Source: DASYSA01 sp036003885 | Lineage (GTDB): Bacteria > Acidobacteriota > Blastocatellia > UBA7656 | NCBI GenBank assembly: GCA_036003885.1 | Contig: DASYSA010000249.1 | Coordinates: 1 to 5,600, forward strand | Direction of reading: 5' to 3' | DNA length: 5,600 nucleotides | Part shown: piece after piece, positions 1 through 5,376 of the stretch | Position numbering within the stretch: position 1 is the first letter of the stretch | Layout: every line of letters starts with the position of its first letter | Notes under the pieces: generated by a model | Databases searched by the model: none | Seen by the model: only the letters and a program-made list of their open reading frames with translations | Told to the model about the DNA's origin: nothing | Made by a program: the position numbers and the translations under genes

Positions 1-549
1 GACAAAGGACAACTGAGCACCATGGCGGAGCACCTTGGGGCTGCAATCGCCAAACGGGGATTCGTCCTGCTGACCGGTGCTACCACGGGTCTTCCCGACA
101 TTGTCTCTCGAGCAGCCGGAGCGCATGGCGGACTAACCATAGGCATTTCGCCGGCCGCCAACCGAGAGGAACACGTCACCGAATGGGGACTGCCGCCCGA
201 CGGAGCTCAGGTAATAATCTACACCGGCTTCGGGTTGAAAGGGCGCAACGTGATCAACATTCGAGCTTCAGACATCGTGATAATCTTCGGCGGGGGAATG
301 GGGACGCTCAATGAATTCACCATCGCGTACGACGAAGGAAAAGTCATAGGAGTGATCCGGGGAAGCGGAGGTGTGGCGGACCACATCGATACGATAATGG
401 ATTTCGCCAGAAAGCCTGCTATGAGGTGCAAAGTCCTCTTCGATGAAGATCCCGAAAGTCTGATTGAGTCGTGTGTGGAAGCACTTGGCTCCGACCGTTA
501 TTCGGATTTGCCGCCCCAGGGTTTCGCGGGGTTCGGAGTGCTCCAATAA
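1..549 (+). CDS. LOG/SLOG-family nucleotide-binding protein (TIGR00725-like), 5'-partial
   Basis: The frame is open from base 1, and residues before the first ATG (22) continue it. The protein enters at the helix that normally follows the first Rossmann strand of this family, so the true start lies upstream and ATG 22 is probably internal; no ribosome site is well placed for it. Visible family signatures are a strand ending LLTGA (codons near 67-81), a GGLTIGISP segment (about 130-156), GRN at 241-249, and the glycine-rich GGGMGTLNE at 289-315. Lysine-decarboxylase-like LOG proteins bind a nucleotide or nucleoside monophosphate in this fold. Classical LOG phosphoribohydrolases have PGGxGTxxE; here Phe replaces the Pro, as in the TIGR00725/SLOG cluster 4 branch, whose substrate is not settled. 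Catalytic Arg and Glu equivalents (R at 244, E at 313) appear retained. The last 52 bp overlap the 3' end of the opposite-strand gene. The family call is fairly sure; the reaction is unknown. Confidence 0.85.
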   Translation, partial: DKGQLSTMAEHLGAAIAKRGFVLLTGATTGLPDIVSRAAGAHGGLTIGISPAANREEHVTEWGLPPDGAQVIIYTGFGLKGRNVINIRASDIVIIFGGGMGTLNEFTIAYDEGKVIGVIRGSGGVADHIDTIMDFARKPAMRCKVLFDEDPESLIESCVEALGSDRYSDLPPQGFAGFGVLQ

Positions 550-893
550 CGATTCTCGTAGTAGCGTTGGAGCCCCTCGATGCCGTCGTTTAATGTCTCT
601 CTCACGCCTTTCTCGTCCAGATCAGTCCCGCTTACGTTTATCTTGCCGTCATCGCCAGGCTTGATCGTCACTCCCGCCTTCGGTGTAATCAGTTCGATCA
701 GCCCTTGCCACATCGACTCATCGACGACGACTATGTAGCCGCCGCCTCCGAAAGCATAGACCTTATCGTCGCCTGCCTTCACGAAGGACTTATCGTGCTC
801 TGTCCATAGCCAATCCATTAAGTCCGCAAGCGCGGACAATTCCTTTTCGTAAGCGCCGGCGAAGCTGGGTCGCGATGATGTTGTTGTTGTCAA
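498..893 (-). CDS. Hypothetical protein, 131 aa, TTG start
   Basis: I do not recognise this protein. It reads like a real soluble protein: an amphipathic N-terminal helix with WLW near residues 28-30, a VYAF-GGGG-YIVVVDE hairpin-like segment (about 45-59), a second strand-rich part with IKPGDDGKINVSG (about 77-90), a helix, and a Pro/Gly-rich tail. It has no cysteine, no signal peptide and no membrane segment. No ATG is available in frame and a stop lies at 936-938. The only good start is TTG (891-893), with AGGAG at 904-908, a rather long 10-nt spacer. A TTGGCG-17-TACACT promoter with a TG extension lies about 60-90 bp upstream, which supports a real gene. It is divergent from rpiA. Its last 52 bp overlap the end of the LOG-family gene. 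The chief doubt is that overlap; the C-terminus may be dispensable. Confidence 0.62.
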   Translation of the reverse strand: MTTTTSSRPSFAGAYEKELSALADLMDWLWTEHDKSFVKAGDDKVYAFGGGGYIVVVDESMWQGLIELITPKAGVTIKPGDDGKINVSGTDLDEKGVRETLNDGIEGLQRYYENRYWSTPNPAKPWGGKSE

Positions 894-954
894 CCTGGAG
901 AAGCTCCTACCTCTGGTTTGAATCTCTACAACCTGCTATCGTGTGGTCCCGTGC

Positions 955-983
955 AGTGTAGCAGAGCGCGAAGATGACGCCAA
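955..983 (-). promoter_or_regulatory. Predicted sigma70-type promoter for the 498-893 gene
   Basis: Read on the minus strand, a -35 TTGGCG (978-983, 4 of 6 consensus) is followed by 17 bp and a -10 TACACT (955-960, 4 of 6) preceded by TGC, giving an extended -10. Transcription would start near 948, leaving a leader of about 55 nt before the TTG start codon. No equally good promoter is visible for rpiA in the same 121-bp gap. Confidence 0.45.
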
Positions 984-1014
984 CTTGGTTTATGGTTTGT
1001 GAAACCGAGGGGAT

Positions 1015-1692
1015 ATGAACGACGACGGCAAGAGGAATGCGGCTCAACGCGCAATAGAGTTCGTCAGCGGCGGACACGTGGTGGGCCTCGGTACAGGGTC
1101 AACCGCCGAGTTCGCCATTAAGGCGCTGGCGGAGCTTGTACGCGGTGGCCTGCTCATCACGGGAGTATCGACGTCTGAAGCCGCCGCGAACCTTGCCCGG
1201 AGCCTGGGTGTTCCACTGGCTGATCTGAACGACGTGCGCAGCGTAGACATAACCATCGACGGTGCGGACGAGGTCGATCCGGCATTCAATATGATCAAGG
1301 GAGGCGGAGGCGCCTTGACCCGTGAGAAGCTCGTCGCACTCTCGTCTCAACGACGGGTTTATGTGATCGACGAGAGCAAGTTGGTAAAGCGGCTCGGTCA
1401 GTCATGGGCAGTGCCGGTCGAGGTACTTCCATTCGCGTGGACATTTTCGGAGAGGCATCTTAACGAGCTGGGTTGCCAGTCCAGGTTGAGAGGTCAGGTT
1501 GAGGCGCCCGTCTTGACCGACAATGGGAACTACATAATAGACTGCCGTTTCGATTCGATATCCGATGCGCCGCAGCTCGAAAGGGCAATCAAGCAATTGC
1601 CTGGAGTTGTCGAGAGCGGTTTGTTCACAGGAATTGCTGATGTGCTGGTGATAGGTTTTAAGGATCGAGTAGAGGTGAGGGAGAACCGGTAG
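1015..1692 (+). CDS. rpiA: Ribose-5-phosphate isomerase A
   Basis: RpiA interconverts ribose 5-phosphate and ribulose 5-phosphate in the non-oxidative pentose phosphate pathway, in the cytosol, usually as a dimer. At 225 aa it is full length (E. coli 219). Signatures seen: the phosphate-binding GLGTGSTA (24-31), TIDGADEVD (80-88), KGGGGALTREK (95-105) and DESK (119-122). They align with E. coli at an offset of one, so catalytic and substrate residues D81, D84, K94, E103 and K121 correspond to D82, D85, K95, E104 and K122 here. The C-terminal GVVESGLF motif is also present. A stop at 1000-1002 leaves ATG 1015 as the only reasonable start. Its purine tract GAGGGG ends only 2 nt before the ATG (4 nt if GAGG is used), unusually close, so initiation may be modest. 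The next gene follows 104 bp later on the same strand, with no sugar-metabolism link. The function is very secure. Confidence 0.97.
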   Translation: MNDDGKRNAAQRAIEFVSGGHVVGLGTGSTAEFAIKALAELVRGGLLITGVSTSEAAANLARSLGVPLADLNDVRSVDITIDGADEVDPAFNMIKGGGGALTREKLVALSSQRRVYVIDESKLVKRLGQSWAVPVEVLPFAWTFSERHLNELGCQSRLRGQVEAPVLTDNGNYIIDCRFDSISDAPQLERAIKQLPGVVESGLFTGIADVLVIGFKDRVEVRENR

Positions 1693-1786
1693 GATGAGGG
1701 CACGCCAGAATCTTCTTTATTATGGTCAAGCTGTCTAGTAGAATCACGGCCAACCCCCTCTGCAGAGAGAATCCGCTACATCTACC

Positions 1787-1791
1787 GGAGG
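1787..1791 (+). promoter_or_regulatory. Shine-Dalgarno GGAGG deciding a GTG start
   Basis: A perfect GGAGG sits 5 nt before the GTG at 1797-1799. The in-frame ATG at 1722 has only pyrimidine- and AT-rich sequence before it and no ribosome site. This places the [2Fe-2S] protein start at 1797. Confidence 0.75.
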
Positions 1792-1796
1792 TTCCT

Positions 1797-2123
1797 GTGA
1801 TCGAGTCTTGTTGGAGGGAAGCGCTCTTCGAGGTCTTCGAACGCCTGATTGAGATCGACATATGCAATCGCCGCGCACATGTCCCCGAACGGAACAAACT
1901 GCTGCGCTGTTTTCAGTTCATCAGCGCCGACGCGGTTTCTGTCGGTGATTACTGCTGGAATGGCGACTGCACCAACTGTCAAATCTGGTACGAAGCCGAG
2001 AGCGGTGAAATAAAAAGCGCTCTGGCGTGCAAGATGTACGTGAAACCTGGAATGGTGATAACCGGGATGAGTCCGAATCTTAAGGCTGATCTGATAGACT
2101 CGGAGATCACTGTCGAGGCTTGA
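1797..2123 (+). CDS. Small single-domain [2Fe-2S] ferredoxin-like protein
   Basis: A 108-aa protein when read from GTG 1797, chosen for its GGAGG at 5 nt; starting at ATG 1722 would add 25 low-complexity residues without a ribosome site. The core is a beta-grasp [2Fe-2S] binding pattern: Cys53-x4-Cys58-x2-Cys61 in CWNGDCTNC, then Cys78 in ALACK, followed by VKPGMVI, the typical strand after the last ligand. The short x16 gap to the fourth Cys resembles the N-terminal domains of SdhB/FrdB-like subunits and reductase-linked domains more than plant-type ferredoxin, where the gap is nearly 30. Residues 31-42 (ERNKLLRCFQFI) fit the usual helix before the cluster loop. Three further cysteines (5, 23, 38) lie outside the motif. 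No membrane segment or second domain is present, so it is probably a soluble electron carrier or an accessory Fe-S subunit; its partner is unknown. It follows rpiA by 104 bp, and its 3' end overlaps the convergent TetR gene by 17 bp. Confidence 0.85.
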   Translation: MIESCWREALFEVFERLIEIDICNRRAHVPERNKLLRCFQFISADAVSVGDYCWNGDCTNCQIWYEAESGEIKSALACKMYVKPGMVITGMSPNLKADLIDSEITVEA

Positions 2124-2739
2124 AGAGGTATCGAAGGATCATATCGCTCAAGGCATCGATTGCGCGGTCCATATCGAAGTCGCAATTGCCGGTCACGTAG
2201 TCCTGAGACAGGTCGAAGACGACTCGGTTGACCACGAAAGCGGCGGCCTCCACATCTATTTCCCATGTCAACCCGGCCTTGTTTGCCAGCGAGATCAACT
2301 CCTCGAGTTTAGAGATTGACCTGTGCATCACGGCTTTTCGGCGAGCCGCAAACTCTTCGTCTTTCAAGACCAGTTCACTGATGACGCGATGGAGTCCCGA
2401 GAACCTCTGTTTGTCCTCGATCGTATTAGCGACCGCGCGTCTGATGGTAGGTCTCAATTCCGAGTCGAATAGGTGTTCGGGTCTGACGATCTCGAAAATG
2501 TTCTTGAACATTTCGTCGGCGAGTCTGTCGAAGATGGTCAGCAGGAGTTGGCGTTTGTCGGTGAAGTAGACGTAGAAGGACCCTACGCTGACGCCGGCTT
2601 CAGCGGCGATTTCGTTTGAGGTTGTGCCTTCATAGCCGCGGTTCTGGAAGAGCTGGATGGCGGCTTGGACGATCTTTTCCTTGGTCTGTTTACTTCTGGC
2701 TTGTTTAGGGTCCGCGGGGGTAGAGAGCACTTCAACCAT
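2107..2739 (-). CDS. TetR/AcrR-family transcriptional regulator
   Basis: A 210-aa one-component repressor-type protein, normal length for the family. The N-terminal DNA-binding domain covers about residues 17-64: helix 1 with IVQAAIQLFQNRGYEGTT, then the helix-turn-helix TSNEIAAEAGVSVGSFYVYF (40-59) followed by DKRQLL, all classic TetR features. The rest is a helical ligand-binding and dimerisation region with no recognisable ligand signature. The start ATG (2737-2739) has AGGAG at 2747-2751, 7 nt away. A strong promoter (TTGAAT-17-TATAAT) lies just upstream. The gene is divergent from an MDR oxidoreductase across 327 bp. TetR proteins often repress themselves and a divergent neighbour, so that oxidoreductase is the likeliest target (inference). 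The last 17 bp overlap the convergent [2Fe-2S] gene. The family is secure; the inducer is unknown. Confidence 0.95.
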   Translation of the reverse strand: MVEVLSTPADPKQARSKQTKEKIVQAAIQLFQNRGYEGTTSNEIAAEAGVSVGSFYVYFTDKRQLLLTIFDRLADEMFKNIFEIVRPEHLFDSELRPTIRRAVANTIEDKQRFSGLHRVISELVLKDEEFAARRKAVMHRSISKLEELISLANKAGLTWEIDVEAAAFVVNRVVFDLSQDYVTGNCDFDMDRAIDALSDMILRYLFKPRQ

Positions 2740-2790
2740 TCGGGTTCTCCTCGGCCATACTTCCAGCGAATCTGCTTTGGGACAGGGCTG

Positions 2791-2819
2791 ATTATAACCA
2801 ACCGCAGGGTCTTATTCAA
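2791..2819 (-). promoter_or_regulatory. Predicted sigma70-type promoter of the tetR-family gene
   Basis: On the minus strand, -35 TTGAAT (2814-2819, 4 of 6) and a perfect -10 TATAAT (2791-2796) are separated by exactly 17 bp. The predicted start near 2784 gives a leader of about 45 nt to the ATG at 2739. This is the best promoter match in the window. Confidence 0.7.
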
Positions 2820-2834
2820 AACGAATCTGGGCAA

Positions 2835-2958
2835 AACTGAAGAAACCGTCAAAATAGGAAGGCCAAACCTGAGTTCAACTTCATTTCGAACCGACCTGGC
2901 TGCGAAGTAGCTCTTCCCCTCGACCTACAGCGGGCCAAAGACACACTGTTCTTCAGTT
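2835..2958. repeat. 10-bp inverted repeat, one arm upstream of each divergent promoter
   Basis: AACTGAAGAA (2835-2844) is exactly complementary to TTCTTCAGTT (2949-2958). Relative to transcription, each divergent promoter therefore has TTCTTCAGTT upstream of its -35 in the same orientation: 15 bp upstream for the tetR-type gene and 34 bp for the oxidoreductase gene. It could be a regulator half-site. A 10-bp match by chance in a region this size is unlikely but not negligible (roughly 1 in 20). Confidence 0.35.
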
Positions 2959-2992
2959 GCAGGGACGGGATGCACTGGCGGGACCGCTGTAG
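2925..2992. repeat. 9-bp inverted repeat ending at the oxidoreductase -35 box
   Basis: CTACAGCGG (2925-2933) and CCGCTGTAG (2984-2992) are perfect complements separated by 50 bp. The second arm directly abuts the predicted -35 at 2993. It interleaves with the 10-bp pair rather than nesting in it. This could be an operator pair or chance. Confidence 0.3.
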
Positions 2993-3021
2993 TTGCCCGC
3001 GCTCAGCCTCGATGCTATTCT
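2993..3021 (+). promoter_or_regulatory. Predicted promoter of the MDR oxidoreductase gene
   Basis: A -35 TTGCCC (2993-2998, 4 of 6), a 17-bp spacer and a -10 TATTCT (3016-3021, 4 of 6) with a TG extension (3013-3014). It is weaker than the divergent promoter, consistent with a regulated gene. The leader would be about 39 nt. Confidence 0.4.
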
Positions 3022-3066
3022 TCTCCTCTTTCGATCAGCCCAAATTCAACCAAGTCTGGAGAATCG

Positions 3067-4095
3067 ATGAAGGCAGTGATTTTCAACGAACATGGACCCG
3101 AAGATGTTCTGCTGCTTGCTCACGTGCCCGAGCCTGAGATCGCCGACGATGAGGTTCTCGTACGCGTGAAGGCCTGCGCGCTCAACCACCTCGACCTGTG
3201 GATACGCGGTGGACTGCCGGGGATCAAGTTTCCTTTGCCTCACATCCTGGGATCTGATATCTCGGGCGTTGTGGAAAAGGTGGGCCGCGTCGTGCGAAAC
3301 ACAAAGCCTGGGGATGAAGTGATGCTCGCTCCGGGTCTCTCCTGTATGCACTGTGAGTACTGCCTGTCGGGCCGCGACAATCTCTGCGCGGAGTATAACT
3401 CAATCGGCTACCGCACCCCAGGAGGATATGCAGAGTTTGTTAAGGTGCCCTCGATGAATGTTCTCCCGAAGCCCCCCCAAATATCTTTCGCTGAGGCTGC
3501 TTCATTCCCCCTGGTCTTTTTGACGGCCTGGCACATGCTGGTTGACCGGGTGAATCTGAGACCTGGGGAAACCTTGCTTGTGCACGCCGCAGGCAGCGGA
3601 GTTGGAATAGCCGCCATTCAGATAGGGAAACTTCTGGGCGCTCGTGTATTCGCAACTGCCAGCACTAATGAGAAGCTCGAGAAGGCAAAGGCACTTGGCG
3701 CAGACGAGTGCATTAACTATCAGGAGCAGGATTTCCTCGAGCAAGTGCGCAAGCTGACCAACAAGCGTGGCGTCGATGTGGTCTTTGAGCACACCGGAGA
3801 GGGTACCTGGGAAAAGAGCGTACGGAGCCTCGTTAAGGGAGGCAGGCTCGTGACCTGCGGGGCCACTTCGGGATACCAGGGCAATCTCGACATCAGATAT
3901 CTGTTCTCGCGCCAGATCAGCCTTCACGGTTCCTACATGGGCTCCAAATCGGAACTCATTGAGGTCGCGAAGTTCTTCTCCGACGGCCGGCTTAAGGCAG
4001 TCGTCGATCGAACTTTTCCGCTGGAAAGCGCCGCAGACGCGCACCGGGCACTCAAAAGCCGCGCGCAATTCGGCAAGATTGTTCTTCAGCCGTGA
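3067..4095 (+). CDS. Zinc-type medium-chain dehydrogenase/reductase (MDR), Zn_ADH_like1-type
   Basis: A full-length 342-aa cytosolic MDR enzyme with an N-terminal GroES-like domain (about 1-130), a Rossmann domain (about 135-290, AGSGVG at 175-180) and a C-terminal return to the catalytic domain. The structural-zinc lobe is intact: Cys93, 96, 99 and 107. The catalytic-zinc positions of alcohol dehydrogenases are not conserved: the Cys of CxxD is Asn40 in NHLD, and GHE is GSD (62-64). This fits a zinc-independent NADPH quinone/enal-type reductase better than a classical alcohol dehydrogenase. After the second Rossmann strand (ATASTNEK, 196-203) no acidic residue is seen, favouring NADP(H). The substrate is unknown. 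Start ATG 3067 has GGAG at 3058-3061, 5 nt away. Divergent from the TetR gene, its probable regulator; convergent with mqnE, 24 bp from its end. The superfamily is certain, the subfamily recalled from memory. Confidence 0.93.
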   Translation: MKAVIFNEHGPEDVLLLAHVPEPEIADDEVLVRVKACALNHLDLWIRGGLPGIKFPLPHILGSDISGVVEKVGRVVRNTKPGDEVMLAPGLSCMHCEYCLSGRDNLCAEYNSIGYRTPGGYAEFVKVPSMNVLPKPPQISFAEAASFPLVFLTAWHMLVDRVNLRPGETLLVHAAGSGVGIAAIQIGKLLGARVFATASTNEKLEKAKALGADECINYQEQDFLEQVRKLTNKRGVDVVFEHTGEGTWEKSVRSLVKGGRLVTCGATSGYQGNLDIRYLFSRQISLHGSYMGSKSELIEVAKFFSDGRLKAVVDRTFPLESAADAHRALKSRAQFGKIVLQP

Positions 4096-4119
4096 GGGAA
4101 TAGAGGTCTGGTCGGAGAA

Positions 4120-5268
4120 TTAACCGAGAACCGTTAGCCTTCGGCCCGCCCCCTGTGGCCGGTTCGCGGCCAGCCCGCTCTCAATCGGGTTGTAGAGTGT
4201 GTCCCGCTCAACCGCGACACGCCCGGCGCCGCGTATCAGGTCTTCAATCCCGGCTTTCGAGAGATGGTTTTCGTTTCCTTCGTGCAGATAGGACTCCATC
4301 AACGTTCCGCCATCATTGATAGTGCCATCCAGGTCATCAGCGCCGAAGCGCAACGCGACTTGAGCTATCTGCCTTCCCAGCATGACCCAGTAGGCTTTGA
4401 TGTGTGGAATGTTGTCGAGCATCAACCTGGAGATCGCGATGGTCTTCAGGCTATCGACCCCGGAGGGGCCCGGCAAATGTGAGAACTGGGTCCCCTGTGG
4501 ATGAAATGCCAGGGGTATGAAGCACATGAATCCGCCAGTCTCGTCCTGCAGGCGCCTCAACTTTACCAGGTGATCAACCCGGTCCTCGGAAGACTCGATA
4601 TGGCCATAGAGCATTGTGGCGTTGGTGTGTACGCCGCGTTCGTGGACCTTCCGGGAGAGTTCGATCCAGCGCTCACCGGTGGTCTTATGTGCGCAGATCC
4701 GGCTTCGAGTTGGCTCGTTGAATATTTCGGCGCCTCCGCCTGGACAGCTGTCGAGGCCCGCAGCTATGAGTCCATCGATGACTTGATCATCAGTCATCCT
4801 GCATGTCCGACCCAGGTGGTCCAGCTCCACCATAGTGAACGCTTTGAGGTGCATGTCGGGGAAGTTAGTCTTGAGATCGCTCAACAGCGAGGTGTAGTAA
4901 TCGAACTGTAAGCGCGGGTGCAGCCCGCCCACGATGTGCAACTCGCGCGCGCCCTCCTCGTAGGCTTTTCTGGCAATCTCAATGCACTGGGCCACCGACC
5001 ACTCATAGGCTTCCGGGTCACGGACGCGGCGATAGAAGCCGCAGAACCCGCAGTCCGAAACACACACATTGGTGTAGTTCATGTGCCGATTCACATTGTA
5101 GTAGGTGAGATCTCCATTCAGTCGTTCTCGCACGCGATTAGCCAGCGCGCCGACCGCCACGAGGTCCTGACACTCGAAGAGTCTCAGTCCGTCTTCGAAG
5201 GTAAGGCGCTCTTGATCTTCGACCTTCCGGGCTACTTCGTGCAGTTCGGTCGGTATGAACTCCGGCAT
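4120..5268 (-). CDS. mqnE: Aminofutalosine synthase (radical SAM), menaquinone biosynthesis
   Basis: MqnE joins 3-[(1-carboxyvinyl)oxy]benzoate (made by MqnA from chorismate) to an adenosyl radical from SAM, giving 6-amino-6-deoxyfutalosine: an early step of the futalosine route to menaquinone in the cytosol. The protein is 382 aa from ATG 5268, normal for the family. It carries the radical-SAM [4Fe-4S] ligands Cys69-x3-Cys73-x2-Cys76 preceded by YYNVNRHMNYTNVC, then GGLHP (114-118), PGGGAEIF (176-183), NATMLYGHIE (216-225), and a C-terminal half with LAFHPQGT, ISRLMLDNIPHIKAYW and GADDLDGT. LTFEDGLRLF and the YYN-N-H segment separate it from its paralogue MqnC. ATG 5268 has GGAG 6 nt upstream; a TTG at 5280 is in frame but overlaps that site. 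Own promoter upstream; no other mqn gene is in the window. The 3' end converges on the oxidoreductase gene with a 24-bp gap. Confidence 0.96.
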   Translation of the reverse strand: MPEFIPTELHEVARKVEDQERLTFEDGLRLFECQDLVAVGALANRVRERLNGDLTYYNVNRHMNYTNVCVSDCGFCGFYRRVRDPEAYEWSVAQCIEIARKAYEEGARELHIVGGLHPRLQFDYYTSLLSDLKTNFPDMHLKAFTMVELDHLGRTCRMTDDQVIDGLIAAGLDSCPGGGAEIFNEPTRSRICAHKTTGERWIELSRKVHERGVHTNATMLYGHIESSEDRVDHLVKLRRLQDETGGFMCFIPLAFHPQGTQFSHLPGPSGVDSLKTIAISRLMLDNIPHIKAYWVMLGRQIAQVALRFGADDLDGTINDGGTLMESYLHEGNENHLSKAGIEDLIRGAGRVAVERDTLYNPIESGLAANRPQGAGRRLTVLG

Positions 5269-5274
5269 CTCTGT

Positions 5275-5278
5275 CTCC
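5275..5278 (-). promoter_or_regulatory. Shine-Dalgarno GGAG deciding the mqnE ATG start
   Basis: Read on minus, TTGGAGACAGAG precedes ATG 5266-5268, with GGAG 6 nt from it. The alternative TTG (5278-5280) shares a base with this GGAG and has no site of its own, so ATG is preferred. Confidence 0.75.
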
Positions 5279-5312
5279 AATTGACTGCTCGATCTGTCAC
5301 ACAGCCATCCCG

Positions 5313-5341
5313 ATTATACCGAGCCATTGCGCATCCACCAA
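5313..5341 (-). promoter_or_regulatory. Predicted sigma70-type promoter of mqnE
   Basis: On the minus strand, a perfect -10 TATAAT (5313-5318) lies 17 bp from a -35 TTGGTG (5336-5341, 3 of 6). The start near 5306 leaves a leader of about 38 nt. It lies in the 99-bp gap after the upstream co-directional gene, so mqnE need not depend on that gene's transcript. Confidence 0.5.
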
Positions 5342-5354
5342 ATTCCTTCCTTGT

Positions 5355-5376
5355 AACCTGGTGAACCTCACCGGTT
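5355..5376. other. Imperfect hairpin across the stop codon of the upstream gene
   Basis: AACC-T-GGTGA, loop ACC, TCACC-GGTT forms a 9-bp stem with one bulged T. It spans the stop codon (5368-5370). On neither strand is it followed by a T tract, so a standard intrinsic terminator is not supported. It may slow the end of the upstream transcript or be chance. Confidence 0.25.

Larger units (their letters stand above)
2740..3066. other. Divergent control region between tetR-type gene and MDR oxidoreductase gene
   Basis: This 327-bp gap contains no credible gene. It holds a promoter facing left (2791-2819), a weaker promoter facing right (2993-3021), ribosome sites for both flanking genes (AGGAG 2747-2751 read on minus; GGAG 3058-3061 on plus), and two inverted-repeat pairs. 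An 8-bp direct repeat CGAATCTG (2767-2774 and 2822-2829) flanks the left promoter but is expected by chance at this length. No single compact palindrome typical of a TetR operator stands out. Confidence 0.6.

Noticed and set aside
1718..1744. Possible -10 boxes TATTAT (1718) and TAGAAT (1739) before the [2Fe-2S] gene
   Set aside because: Neither has an acceptable -35 at 16-18 bp, so I cannot support a promoter, though the gene may have one.
1758..1767. Perfect palindrome CTCTGCAGAG between rpiA and the [2Fe-2S] gene
   Set aside because: With no loop and no following T tract it is not a terminator; a 10-bp self-complementary site alone is weak evidence for an operator.
1722..1796. N-terminal extension of the [2Fe-2S] protein from ATG 1722
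   Set aside because: No Shine-Dalgarno precedes the ATG, the 25 residues resemble no part of the domain, and GTG 1797 has a perfect GGAGG at 5 nt.
3502..4068. A 188-codon open frame on the minus strand opposite the MDR oxidoreductase gene
   Set aside because: It lies wholly inside a clearly identified gene, has no recognisable domain, and is the kind of antisense frame that GC-rich codon use leaves open.
4096..4119. Search for a bidirectional terminator between the oxidoreductase gene and mqnE
   Set aside because: Only a 4-bp TCGG/CCGA pairing is present around 4112-4127 and there is no T tract.
4156..4172. GC-rich hairpin TGGCCG/CGGCCA near the 3' end of mqnE
   Set aside because: It lies within coding sequence and is not followed by a T tract on either strand, so it is not a supported terminator for the oxidoreductase transcript.
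4501..5364. Two long plus-strand open frames (4501-4911 and 4918-5364) opposite mqnE
   Set aside because: They are antisense to a confidently identified MqnE and show no protein-family features; the second also starts inside mqnE coding sequence without a good ribosome site.
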